Positions 57,658 to 64,000 of a DNA stretch of 64,000 nt are shown here, in pieces. Origin of the DNA: Kitasatospora sp. A2-31 (lineage in GTDB: Bacteria; Actinomycetota; Actinomycetes; Streptomycetales; Streptomycetaceae); the NCBI RefSeq assembly GCF_022288725.1, contig NZ_JAKNTA010000014.1:1-64000 (forward strand). The letters are read 5' to 3'. Every line of letters starts with the position of its first letter. Within the stretch, counting starts at the first letter, position 1. The notes below the pieces were generated by a model. It had not been told where the DNA came from. It saw only the letters and a program-made list of their open reading frames with translations, and made no database searches. The translations under genes were made by a program, and so were the position numbers.

Positions 57658-58307
57658 TGCCGTTCACCAGGATCAACAACAAGATGATCGAGGCCCGGGT
57701 CGTCCCCGGGCAGCGGCTGTTCAGCCAGCGCGGCGCGATGCTCGCGTACACCGGCGAGGTGCGGTTCACCCCGAACATCACCGGCGGGCAGGGCGGCGTG
57801 ATGTCGATGATCGGCCGCCGGGTGGCCAACGAGGACACCCCGCTGATGACGGTCGAGGGCCAGGGCAGCGTGATGTTCGGCCACGGCGGCCACCACGTCC
57901 ACGTGATCGACCTGAACGGCGACACCCTGTACGTCGAGGCGGACCGGCTGCTGGCCTTCGAGGGCACGCTGCAGCAGTCCACCATGTTCATGGGCTCGCA
58001 GGGCGGCGTGATGGGCATGGTCCGCGGCCAGGTGACCGGCCAGGGCCTGTTCACCACCAAGCTGGAGGGCCACGGCGCGGTCGCGGTGATGGCGCACGGC
58101 GGCGTCTTCGAGCTGCCGATCACCCCGCACCAGCCGGTGCACGTCGACCCCCAGGCCTACGTCGCCCACCGCGGCCAGGTCCAGAACAAGCTGTCCACCG
58201 CGCTGGGTTGGCGCGACATGATCGGCCGCGGCTCCGGCGAGGCGTTCCAGCTGGAGCTGTCCGGCAACGGCACGGTGTTCGTGCAGGCGAGCGAGGAGAA
58301 GCTCTGA
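57657..58307 (+). CDS. AIM24-family protein (second of three)
   Basis: 216 residues, same family: RGAMLAYTGEVRFTPN, GQGSVMFGHGGHHVHVIDLNGDTLYVEADRLLAF, GQGLFTTKLEGHGAVAV, VDPQAYVAHRGQVQ. Rich in Gly and Met. The ATG shares its A with the stop of the first gene (TGATG), and its own stop overlaps the next start the same way, so the three proteins are translated together and may form a complex. Confidence 0.87.
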   Translation: MPFTRINNKMIEARVVPGQRLFSQRGAMLAYTGEVRFTPNITGGQGGVMSMIGRRVANEDTPLMTVEGQGSVMFGHGGHHVHVIDLNGDTLYVEADRLLAFEGTLQQSTMFMGSQGGVMGMVRGQVTGQGLFTTKLEGHGAVAVMAHGGVFELPITPHQPVHVDPQAYVAHRGQVQNKLSTALGWRDMIGRGSGEAFQLELSGNGTVFVQASEEKL

Positions 58308-59359
58308 TGTCCTACCCGCCGCAGCCCCCGTACGGGCAGCCGCACGACCCGTACGGCCAGCCGTCGCCGTACGGCCAGCCCTCGCCGTACAACCAGCCCA
58401 CCCAGCCGGGCTTCCCGGCCGCCCCGCCGCCGCCCGGCTACGGCCCGCCGCCCGGCCAGGGGTACCCGCCCCCGCCTCCGCAGGGCTACCCGGCCCAGCC
58501 GCCGCAGCAGTACGCCCAGGAGCAGTACGGCGGCGCCCAGGCGCCGCTGCCCAAGGCGCAGGACGGCTCCGGCCCGGTGGTGCACGACGCGCACAGCCTG
58601 CCGGCCAACGACAACGTCAACCCGTACGCCTTCTCGGTCGACCTGAACGGCTCGTACTTCCTGCAGAAGGGCAAGATGATCGCCTACTACGGCGACATCT
58701 CCTTCAAGGGCGTGGGCGCGGGCGCGATCGACCGGATGCTCGGCATGCACTTCAACTCGCCGATGCACGCGGCGGACTGGGTGGTCGCCGAGGGCCGGGG
58801 CAAGCTGCTGCTCGCCGACCGCGCCTTCGACCTCAACTCCTACGACCTGGAGGACGGCAACCTCACCGTCCGCTCGGGCAACCTGCTGGCCTTCGAGCCG
58901 ACGCTGCGGCTCAAGCAGTCGATCATCCCCGGCTTCCTCACACTGATCGGCACCGGCAAGTTCGTCGCCGCCTCCAACGGCCCGGTGCACTTCGTCGAGC
59001 CGCCGATCCGGGTGGACCCGCAGGCGCTGGTCGGCTGGGCGGACTGCCCGGCGCCGTGCCACCACTACGACCACGACTACATGCACGGGGTGATCGGCGG
59101 CATCCGCCGGCTCACCGGGCTGGGCGGCGCCTCGGGCGAGGAGCACCAGTTCGAGTTCATCGGCGCCGGCCAGGTGCTGCTGCAGTCCACCGAGGTGCTG
59201 ATGGCCGAGCGCGCGGTCGGCCAGGTGCACGCCGAGGCGGGCGTACCGATGGGCGGGGTGCCCTCCCAGCACGCCTCCGGCCACGGCGGCCAGCTGCCCA
59301 ACGTCAACGTCCCCGGGCTCGGTAACCTGGGCGATCTCGGGCGGCGTTTCGGCCTGTAA
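58307..59359 (+). CDS. AIM24-family protein with Pro/Tyr/Gln-rich N-terminus (third of three)
   Basis: 350 residues. Residues 1-80 are a Pro, Gln, Tyr, Gly repeat region (PPYGQP-like units), a likely disordered interaction segment; 100-310 is the AIM24 core (KMIAYYGDISFKG, GKLLLADRAFDLNSYDLED, NLTVRSGNLLAFEP, VDPQALVGWADCPAP); the tail is Gly/His-rich. One Cys pair (DCPAPCHH). TGATG coupling to the second gene. Confidence 0.87.
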   Translation: MSYPPQPPYGQPHDPYGQPSPYGQPSPYNQPTQPGFPAAPPPPGYGPPPGQGYPPPPPQGYPAQPPQQYAQEQYGGAQAPLPKAQDGSGPVVHDAHSLPANDNVNPYAFSVDLNGSYFLQKGKMIAYYGDISFKGVGAGAIDRMLGMHFNSPMHAADWVVAEGRGKLLLADRAFDLNSYDLEDGNLTVRSGNLLAFEPTLRLKQSIIPGFLTLIGTGKFVAASNGPVHFVEPPIRVDPQALVGWADCPAPCHHYDHDYMHGVIGGIRRLTGLGGASGEEHQFEFIGAGQVLLQSTEVLMAERAVGQVHAEAGVPMGGVPSQHASGHGGQLPNVNVPGLGNLGDLGRRFGL

Positions 59360-59386
59360 ACTCGTACAAGATTGAACTAAATGCGG

Positions 59387-59392
59387 TATGCT
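59387..59392 (+). promoter_or_regulatory. -10 element TATGCT of the second marR gene
   Basis: TATGCT is 6 bases before the ATG. The -35 region (GTACAA near 59364) is weak. Confidence 0.5.
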
Positions 59393-59398
59393 CGTTGC

Positions 59399-59914
59399 AT
59401 GGATACGCACACCATCGACGCCGCGGACGTCTCCCCCTCGGAACCCGAGGAGGAGACTCCCTGGCTGACCGCCAGGGAGCAGCGGATGTGGCGCGCCCAT
59501 CTGGAGGTCGCCAAACTGCTGGACTACCAGCTCGGCCGCGAGCTCCAGCCGCACAACCTGGCGATCAACGACTACGAGATCCTGGTCGTGCTCTCCGAGG
59601 CCCCCGAGCGGCGGATGCGGATGACCGACCTGGCCACCGCGACCCTGCAGTCCAAGAGCCGGCTGTCGCACCAGATCACCCGGATGGAGTCGGCCGGGCT
59701 GGTGCTGCGGCAGGAGTGTCCGGGCGACCGGCGCGGCCTCTACGCCCACCTGACCGAGCACGGCTGGGCGACCATGCAGCGGGTCGCGCCCGACCACGTG
59801 CGCAGCGTCCGCGCGCACTTCATCGACCGGTTCACCCCCGAGCAGCTGGACGCGATGTACGAGGCGCTGGCCCCGGTCGCCGAGCACCTGCGCGGCCTGC
59901 GCGGGCGCGCCTGA
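59399..59914 (+). CDS. MarR-family transcriptional regulator (probably leaderless)
   Basis: 171 residues. Winged-helix: LAINDYEILVVLSEAPERRMRMTDLATATLQSKSRLSHQITRMESAGLV in overlapping pieces, GLYAHLTEHGWATM. The ATG at 59399 is preceded 7 bases upstream by TATGCT (59387-59392), a good -10, and no ribosome site exists, so the message is likely leaderless. The sequence TTGAACTAAATG before it is AT-rich and a possible operator. It follows the AIM24 genes by 39 bases and may have its own promoter. Confidence 0.9.
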   Translation: MDTHTIDAADVSPSEPEEETPWLTAREQRMWRAHLEVAKLLDYQLGRELQPHNLAINDYEILVVLSEAPERRMRMTDLATATLQSKSRLSHQITRMESAGLVLRQECPGDRRGLYAHLTEHGWATMQRVAPDHVRSVRAHFIDRFTPEQLDAMYEALAPVAEHLRGLRGRA

Positions 59915-59933
59915 GCGAGCACCGCGACGCCGA

Positions 59934-59976
59934 CGCCGGAGGGCCGGCTCCCACCACGGGAGCCGGCCCTCCGGCG
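59934..59976. terminator. Perfect 19-bp hairpin between marR and meaB
   Basis: 59934-59952 pairs with 59958-59976 around ACCAC, between convergent genes. Confidence 0.88.
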
Positions 59977-59990
59977 TTGCGAGCCCCGGG

Positions 59991-60947
59991 TCAGCCCCGG
60001 GTCAGCCCGGCGACCAGCTCGTCGGCCGCGCGGTACGGGTCCAGCTCGCCGTCCACCACGCGCTCGGCCAGCGTGGCCAGGTGGCGGTCTCCGTGCAGGT
60101 CGCCGATCCGGGCCCGCAGCGCGGCCAGGGCGATCGCCTCGACCTCGTCGGCGGCCCGGCGGCGCCGGCGGGTGGCCAGCTCGCCGTGCTCCTCCAGCCA
60201 GGCGCGGTGCTTCTCCAGCGCCTCGACCACCTCGTCCACGCCCTCGCCGCGGGCGGCGACGGTCTTCACGATGGGCGGGCGCCAGTCGCCCGCGTCACGG
60301 GCCTCGCCGAGGCCGAGCATGTGGTTCAGCTCCCGGGCGGTGGCGTCGGCGCCGTCCCGGTCGGCCTTGTTCACCACGAAGACGTCGCCGATCTCCAGGA
60401 TCCCGGCCTTGGCGGCCTGGATCCCGTCCCCCATGCCGGGGGCCAGCAGCACCACGGTGGTGTCCGCCTGGGCGGCGATCTCCACCTCGGACTGGCCGAC
60501 GCCGACGGTCTCGACCAGGATCACGTCGCAGCCCGCCCCGTCCAGCACCCGCAGGGCCTGCGGGGCCGCCCAGGAGAGGCCGCCGAGGTGACCGCGGGTG
60601 GCCATCGAACGGATGAAGACCTCGGGGTCGGTGGCGTGGTCCTGCATCCGGACCCGGTCGCCGAGCAGCGCGCCGCCGGAGAACGGCGAGGAGGGGTCGA
60701 CGGCCAGCACCCCGACCCGCTTGCCGAGCCGCCGGTACGCGGAGACCAGGGCGGAGGTGGAGGTCGACTTGCCCACACCCGGCGAGCCGGTCAGGCCGAC
60801 GGTGTAGGCGCGGCCGGTGTACGGCGCGAGCGCCGCCATCACCTCGCGCAGTTCGGGGGCGGCGTTCTCGACCAGCGAGATCAGCCGGGCCACGGCGCGC
60901 GGACGGCCCTGTCGGGCCTGCTCGACCAGCGTCGCGACATCGATCAT
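59991..60947 (-). CDS. meaB: MeaB-type GTPase, chaperone of B12-dependent acyl-CoA mutase
   Basis: 318 residues, cytoplasmic G3E-type P-loop GTPase. Walker A GSPGVGKS (54-61), LAVDPSSPFSGGALLGDR, VETVGVGQSE and VVNKAD (base-recognition). It protects and reloads cobalamin in methylmalonyl-CoA or isobutyryl-CoA mutase. ATG 60947 with GGAG 6 bases upstream. It lies downstream of the thiolase gene after a hairpin. The mutase it serves is not in this cluster; IcmA is 10 kb away. Confidence 0.95.
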   Translation of the reverse strand: MIDVATLVEQARQGRPRAVARLISLVENAAPELREVMAALAPYTGRAYTVGLTGSPGVGKSTSTSALVSAYRRLGKRVGVLAVDPSSPFSGGALLGDRVRMQDHATDPEVFIRSMATRGHLGGLSWAAPQALRVLDGAGCDVILVETVGVGQSEVEIAAQADTTVVLLAPGMGDGIQAAKAGILEIGDVFVVNKADRDGADATARELNHMLGLGEARDAGDWRPPIVKTVAARGEGVDEVVEALEKHRAWLEEHGELATRRRRRAADEVEAIALAALRARIGDLHGDRHLATLAERVVDGELDPYRAADELVAGLTRG

Positions 60948-60967
60948 CAGCAGCTCCTAGCGCCGAA

Positions 60968-61000
60968 GGGCTGCGGACCGCTTGTGGCGGTCCGCAGCCC
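60968..61000 (-). terminator. Hairpin between thiolase and meaB genes
   Basis: 13-bp perfect stem (60968-60980 with 60988-61000), 20 bases after the thiolase stop and 21 before the meaB start. Partial terminator likely. Confidence 0.7.
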
Positions 61001-61019
61001 CGAGAGGTGAGTCGGCCCG

Positions 61020-62213
61020 TCAGGCCTTCGGAACCCGGACGATCAGCGCGTCGCCCTGGCCGCCGCCGCCGCAGAGCGCGGCGGCGCCGACACCGCCGCC
61101 GCGGCGCTGCAGCTCCAGCGCCAGGTGCAGCACCACGCGGGCACCGGACATGCCGATCGGGTGGCCGAGCGCGATCGCGCCGCCGTTGACGTTGACGATG
61201 TCCGCGGAGACGCCGAGGTCCTTCATCGACTGGTGGGCGACGGCTGCGAAGGCCTCGTTGATCTCGATCAGGTCGAGGTCGCCGACCTCCAGGCCCTCCT
61301 TGGCCAGGGCGTGCTTGATCGCGTTGGACGGCTGCGACTGCAGCGAGTTGTCCGGGCCGGCCACGTTGCCGTGGGCGCCGATCTCGGCGATCCAGGTCAG
61401 GCCCAGCTCCTCGGCCTTGGCCTTGCTCATGACGACCACGGCGGCGGCGCCGTCGGAGATCTGCGAGGAGGTGCCCGCGGTGATCGTGCCGTCCTTGGCG
61501 AAGGCCGGGCGCAGCTTGCCCAGGCCCTCGACGGTGGTGTCCGCGCGGATGCCCTCGTCCTGGCTGAAGACGACCGGCTCGCCCTTGCGCTGCGGGATCT
61601 CGACGGGGACGATCTCGGCCTCGAAGAGGCCGTTCTGCTGCGCCTTGGCGGCCCGCTGGTGCGAGGCGGCGGCGATCTCGTCCTGCACGTCGCGCGGGAT
61701 GCCGAGGCGGGCGTTGTGCTTCTCGGTGGACTCGCCCATCGGGATGTTCTCGTAGGCGTCGGTCAGGCCGTCGTGCGCCATCGCGTCCAGCATCTCGATC
61801 GCGCCGTACTTGAAGCCCTCGCGGGACTTCGGCAGCAGGTGCGGGGCGTTGGTCATCGACTCCTGGCCGCCGGCCACCACGATGTCGAACTCGCCGGCGC
61901 GGATCAGCTGGTCGGCGAGCGCGATGGCGTCGAGGCCGGAGAGGCAGACCTTGTTGATGCTGAGCGCCGGCACGTTCATCGGGATGCCGGCCTTGACGGC
62001 GGCCTGGCGGGCCGGGATCTGGCCGGCGCCGGCCTGCAGCACCTGGCCCATGATCACGTACTGGACCTGGTCGCCCGAGACGCCGGCCCGCTCCAGGGCA
62101 CCCTTGATCGCGATGCCGCCGAGCTCGGCGCCGGAGAAGCCCTTGAGCGAGCCGAGCAGGCGCCCCATCGGGGTCCGCGCACCGGCAACGATCACAGAGG
62201 TGGTGTTGGTCAT
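61020..62213 (-). CDS. Acetyl-CoA C-acetyltransferase (thiolase)
   Basis: 397 residues, cytoplasmic. It condenses two acetyl-CoA to acetoacetyl-CoA or runs the reverse cleavage. Nucleophile C90 in INKVCLSG, NEAFAA, GGAIALGHPIGMSGAR with the active His, and the second Cys in LCGGGGQGDA. ATG 62213 with AAGGGG upstream. A 14-bp element similar to the tetR palindrome overlaps its promoter region. Upstream of meaB in the same direction. Confidence 0.96.
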   Translation of the reverse strand: MTNTTSVIVAGARTPMGRLLGSLKGFSGAELGGIAIKGALERAGVSGDQVQYVIMGQVLQAGAGQIPARQAAVKAGIPMNVPALSINKVCLSGLDAIALADQLIRAGEFDIVVAGGQESMTNAPHLLPKSREGFKYGAIEMLDAMAHDGLTDAYENIPMGESTEKHNARLGIPRDVQDEIAAASHQRAAKAQQNGLFEAEIVPVEIPQRKGEPVVFSQDEGIRADTTVEGLGKLRPAFAKDGTITAGTSSQISDGAAAVVVMSKAKAEELGLTWIAEIGAHGNVAGPDNSLQSQPSNAIKHALAKEGLEVGDLDLIEINEAFAAVAHQSMKDLGVSADIVNVNGGAIALGHPIGMSGARVVLHLALELQRRGGGVGAAALCGGGGQGDALIVRVPKA

Positions 62214-62469
62214 GGGACGGGCCCCTTCGCACGTCGTGGCCAGGTGAGGATGCGCTCAATGTACTGACCTGTAACCCGCCCGTCACCGGACCGACGGTGT
62301 GATCGAGCGCACTGGCACTGTCCAGTCAACACCGTGTCAACGCGATCCGGGTGAACCCTGCCCGGCGGCCCGCCGTGTGAGCAGGCTCGCACCTCCGTCA
62401 CTGGCGCGCCCCGGACGCATGCGCTGCACTGTTTGGCGTCCCGTCACCCGCCCAGAACCGGAGGCCATC
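62214..62469. other. 256-base divergent region between thiolase and mce
   Basis: It contains the site at 62261-62274 and, near 62334-62339 on the minus strand, a TTGACA. No gene supported. Confidence 0.55.
62261..62274 (-). promoter_or_regulatory. TetR-type site GTACTGACCTGTAA at the thiolase promoter
   Basis: 11 of 14 bases match TTACTGACGGGTAA (46819). It overlaps TACATT, a plausible -10 of the thiolase gene, about 50 bases before its ATG. Confidence 0.4.
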
Positions 62470-62913
62470 GTGCTGACCCGCATCGACCACATCGGCATCG
62501 CCTGCCGCGACCTCGACAAGACCGTCGAGTTCTACCGCGCCACCTACGGCTTCGAGGTCTTCCACAGCGAGGTCAACGAGGAGCAGGGGGTGCGCGAGGC
62601 CATGCTCAAGATCAACGACACCGGCGACGGCGGCGCCTCCTACCTCCAGCTGCTGGAGCCCACCCGACCCGACTCCACCGTGGCCAAGTGGCTGGAGAAG
62701 AACGGCGAGGGCGTCCACCACATCGCCTTCGGCACCGCCGACGTCGACGGAGACGCCGAGGCGATCCGGGGCAAGGGCGTCCGGGTCCTCTACGACGAGC
62801 CGCGGATCGGTTCGATGGGCTCGCGGATCACGTTCCTGCACCCCAAGGACTGCGGCGGCGTGCTGACCGAGCTGGTCACCTCGGCCGAACCGGGCTCGCA
62901 CGAGGCCCACTGA
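62470..62913 (+). CDS. mce: Methylmalonyl-CoA epimerase
   Basis: 147 residues, cytoplasmic VOC-fold enzyme that converts (2S)- to (2R)-methylmalonyl-CoA for the B12 mutase. Motifs: TRIDHIGIACRDLDKTVEFY (metal His), GASYLQLLEPT, GEGVHHIAFGTADVD and ITFLHPKDCGGVLTEL (metal Glu). GTG 62470 with CGGAGG about 5 bases upstream; the longer open frame upstream is not family-like. Divergent from the thiolase gene. Confidence 0.95.
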   Translation: MLTRIDHIGIACRDLDKTVEFYRATYGFEVFHSEVNEEQGVREAMLKINDTGDGGASYLQLLEPTRPDSTVAKWLEKNGEGVHHIAFGTADVDGDAEAIRGKGVRVLYDEPRIGSMGSRITFLHPKDCGGVLTELVTSAEPGSHEAH

Positions 62914-62952
62914 GCCGCCCGGCGGGTGCCGTTCCCGGGCGGCACCCGCCGG

Positions 62953-62966
62953 TGACCCGTCAGTAA
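62953..62966 (-). promoter_or_regulatory. TetR-type site TTACTGACGGGTCA (minus strand)
   Basis: 12 of 14 bases match the site at 46819-46832. It lies 40 bases after mce and about 60 before the TACAAT of scy. Confidence 0.4.
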
Positions 62967-63023
62967 TGTCGGCCAATGCCCGGAAAACTCCCACGCGGCC
63001 ATTCCCCGGCCGAACACTCCCAC

Positions 63024-63029
63024 TACAAT
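63024..63029 (+). promoter_or_regulatory. -10 element TACAAT upstream of scy
   Basis: TACAAT in an AT-richer window; no matching -35 at 17 bases. About 370 bases upstream of the coding start. Confidence 0.45.
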
Positions 63030-63397
63030 GCCCAGGTGCGCGAAGGCTCCGGGGGACGGGGACGTCGAGCACGGCCGATGACAGGCCCGTCCGCCCTCCG
63101 GTGGTCGGCCCGTCGCAGGGGAGTCCATTACGCGGGCACGGCTGAACAGTCGCAGTTCGGATCTGTCACCATTCTCCACAAGGCAAGAGTTCGCCCAGGA
63201 GTCCACTCGGACGGGGGAACGCGGCACGACCGCGCTCCGTCGCCCGCCGGGACTCCGACGACCGCGGCGGACGCCCCTGCGAGGGGTCGTCCACCGGCCG
63301 CGGATGCAAGGACCAGTCGGACCGGGGCCCCGGACATCACGGGTGCCCGGGAACGGCCGGGTCGAGGACGCGACCAGGAGATGGATGGGACCGCGGA

Positions 63398-64000
63398 GTG
63401 CGGGGCTACGACCGCTACGAGGTTGACGATCACCTCTCCCAGTTCGAGGCCGAGATGGATCGGACTCGAAAGGAGCGGGACAAGGCCGTCGAGCATGCCG
63501 AGGACCTCGCCTACCAGGTGGAGGTGCTCCGGGCCAAGCTGCACGAGTCCCGCCGCATGCTCGCCCAGCCGCGTGCCTTCGACGCCGTCTCCGGCCAGGC
63601 CGAGCAGATGCTCCGCACCGCCGAGATGCAGGCCCAGCAGCTGCGCGCCGACGCCGAGCGCCAGCTGCGCGACTCCCAGGCCGCGACCCAGCGGATCATG
63701 GCGGAGGCCGCCGAGCGCACCGCCCGGCTGGAGGCCGAGCTGGCCGCCCGCCGCCGCCAGCTGGAGGAGGAGCTTGCCGAGCTGCGGCGCAGCGCCGAGC
63801 AGCACGTCAAGGAGAACGTCAGCTGGGCCGAGCAGACCCGGGCCGGACACGAGCAGGAGGCCCAGCGCCTGCTCCAGGAGGCCCGCGGCGAGGCCGACCG
63901 GCTGATGGCCGCGGCCCGTGCCGAAGCCGCCGCCCTGGCGGACCAGGCCCGCGCGCAGACCGCCGCCGACGTCGACGCCGCCCGCGGTGAGGCCCAGGCC
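63398..64000 (+). CDS. scy: Scy-like coiled-coil polarity protein, N-terminal 201 codons (3'-truncated by window edge)
   Basis: The protein begins VRGYDRYEVDDHLSQFEAEM, then continues as one long heptad-rich coiled coil with LAYQVEVLRAKLHESRRML, ENVSWAEQTRAG and repeated AEA, EAQR and RAEAAAL units. This matches my memory of the start of Streptomyces Scy, a tip-organising scaffold that recruits DivIVA and sets up hyphal branching. GTG 63398 is chosen because the coiled-coil frame starts there; a nearby ATG (63381) is in another frame. Its position after mce also fits. The gene runs out of the window, and the filP partner would be expected beyond. Confidence 0.88.
   Translation, partial: MRGYDRYEVDDHLSQFEAEMDRTRKERDKAVEHAEDLAYQVEVLRAKLHESRRMLAQPRAFDAVSGQAEQMLRTAEMQAQQLRADAERQLRDSQAATQRIMAEAAERTARLEAELAARRRQLEEELAELRRSAEQHVKENVSWAEQTRAGHEQEAQRLLQEARGEADRLMAAARAEAAALADQARAQTAADVDAARGEAQA

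Larger units (their letters stand above)
62914..63397. other. 484-base region upstream of scy
   Basis: No gene supported; overlapping open frames here are shadows. It includes the element at 62953-62966 and a strong -10 (TACAAT, 63024-63029), so scy may have a leader of up to about 360 bases or a second, closer promoter. Confidence 0.55.

Noticed and set aside
63381..63398. ATG at 63381 as the start of scy
   Set aside because: It is in a different frame from the coiled-coil coding sequence; the GTG at 63398 opens the right frame.
62976..63905. Open frame of 309 codons upstream of and overlapping scy
   Set aside because: It runs out of phase with the coiled-coil frame of scy and becomes Pro/Ser/Arg-rich there, which is a shadow pattern.

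Overview
The window is a piece of a high-GC actinobacterial chromosome. Third codon positions are almost always G or C, GTG starts are frequent and many genes overlap by 4 bases. Gene content and order match the conserved core of Streptomycetaceae (Streptomyces or Kitasatospora; the sequence alone does not separate these). Examples are gcvT-gcvH-glyA-sdaA beside an oligopeptide ABC operon, the glgP/glgE-treS-mak-glgB block, pta-ackA-pyk, icmA, the epimerase gene mce, and the start of a coiled-coil gene that looks like the polarity protein Scy. No IS element, prophage, tRNA, rRNA, CRISPR array or large biosynthetic cluster is visible.

Layout. 1-4.7 kb (minus): oligopeptide ABC transporter in the order permease, lipoprotein, permease, ATPase (the last cut by the window edge). 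5.2-7.1 kb (minus): two SseB-like genes. 7.25-12.1 kb (plus): a tandem glycine riboswitch, then gcvT, gcvH, glyA and an iron-sulfur serine dehydratase. 12.2-14.7 kb: an esterase, an alpha/beta hydrolase and a small winged-helix protein. 14.8-15.1 kb: an AT-richer island with a 27-codon ORF and a plus-strand terminator not assigned to any gene. 15.2-20.0 kb (minus): an anti-sigma-type ATPase and three consecutive L,D-transpeptidase lipoproteins. 20.3-26.3 kb (plus): glycogen debranching enzyme and a heterodimeric ABC exporter. 26.4-38.1 kb: glgP (minus) divergent from glgE-treS and mak-glgB (plus), a complete trehalose/maltose-1-phosphate to alpha-glucan pathway. 38.4-43.4 kb (plus): pta-ackA and pyk. 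43.5-46.4 kb (minus): a DUF6230/DUF6114/secreted-protein operon. 47.1-51.5 kb: a thioredoxin-TPR protein, a TetR regulator, the isobutyryl-CoA mutase large subunit and a small DUF3817 membrane protein. 51.6-56.8 kb: a MarR regulator, two tandem thermolysin-like proteases and a second DUF3817 protein. 57.0-59.9 kb (plus): three translationally linked AIM24-type genes, then another MarR regulator. 60.0-64.0 kb: meaB and a thiolase (minus), methylmalonyl-CoA epimerase and the N-terminal 201 codons of scy (plus).

How the genes work together. One theme is one-carbon and serine/glycine balance: a glycine sensor RNA, glycine cleavage proteins, SHMT and serine deaminase, with SseB proteins next door. 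A second is storage carbon: GlgX and GlgP degrade glycogen, while TreS, Mak, GlgE and GlgB build it; pyk and pta-ackA follow. A third is acyl-CoA metabolism: IcmA, MeaB, epimerase and thiolase. A fourth is the cell envelope and tip growth: Ldt lipoproteins, DUF6230/DUF6114 proteins and Scy.

The most interesting non-coding signals are: a palindrome TTACTnACnnGTAA at the TetR gene, far upstream of the DUF6230 operon and at the thiolase promoter; a palindrome TGGCGGGATCCCGCCA beside a MarR promoter and repeated, enlarged to 28 bp, before the second duplicated protease; two tandem GGACGTCC palindromes exactly 21 bp apart before icmA; two in-frame copies of a palindromic repeat inside pta; and the orphan small transcription unit near 14.9-15.1 kb. 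All S. coelicolor comparisons are recalled from general knowledge and were not checked by search.
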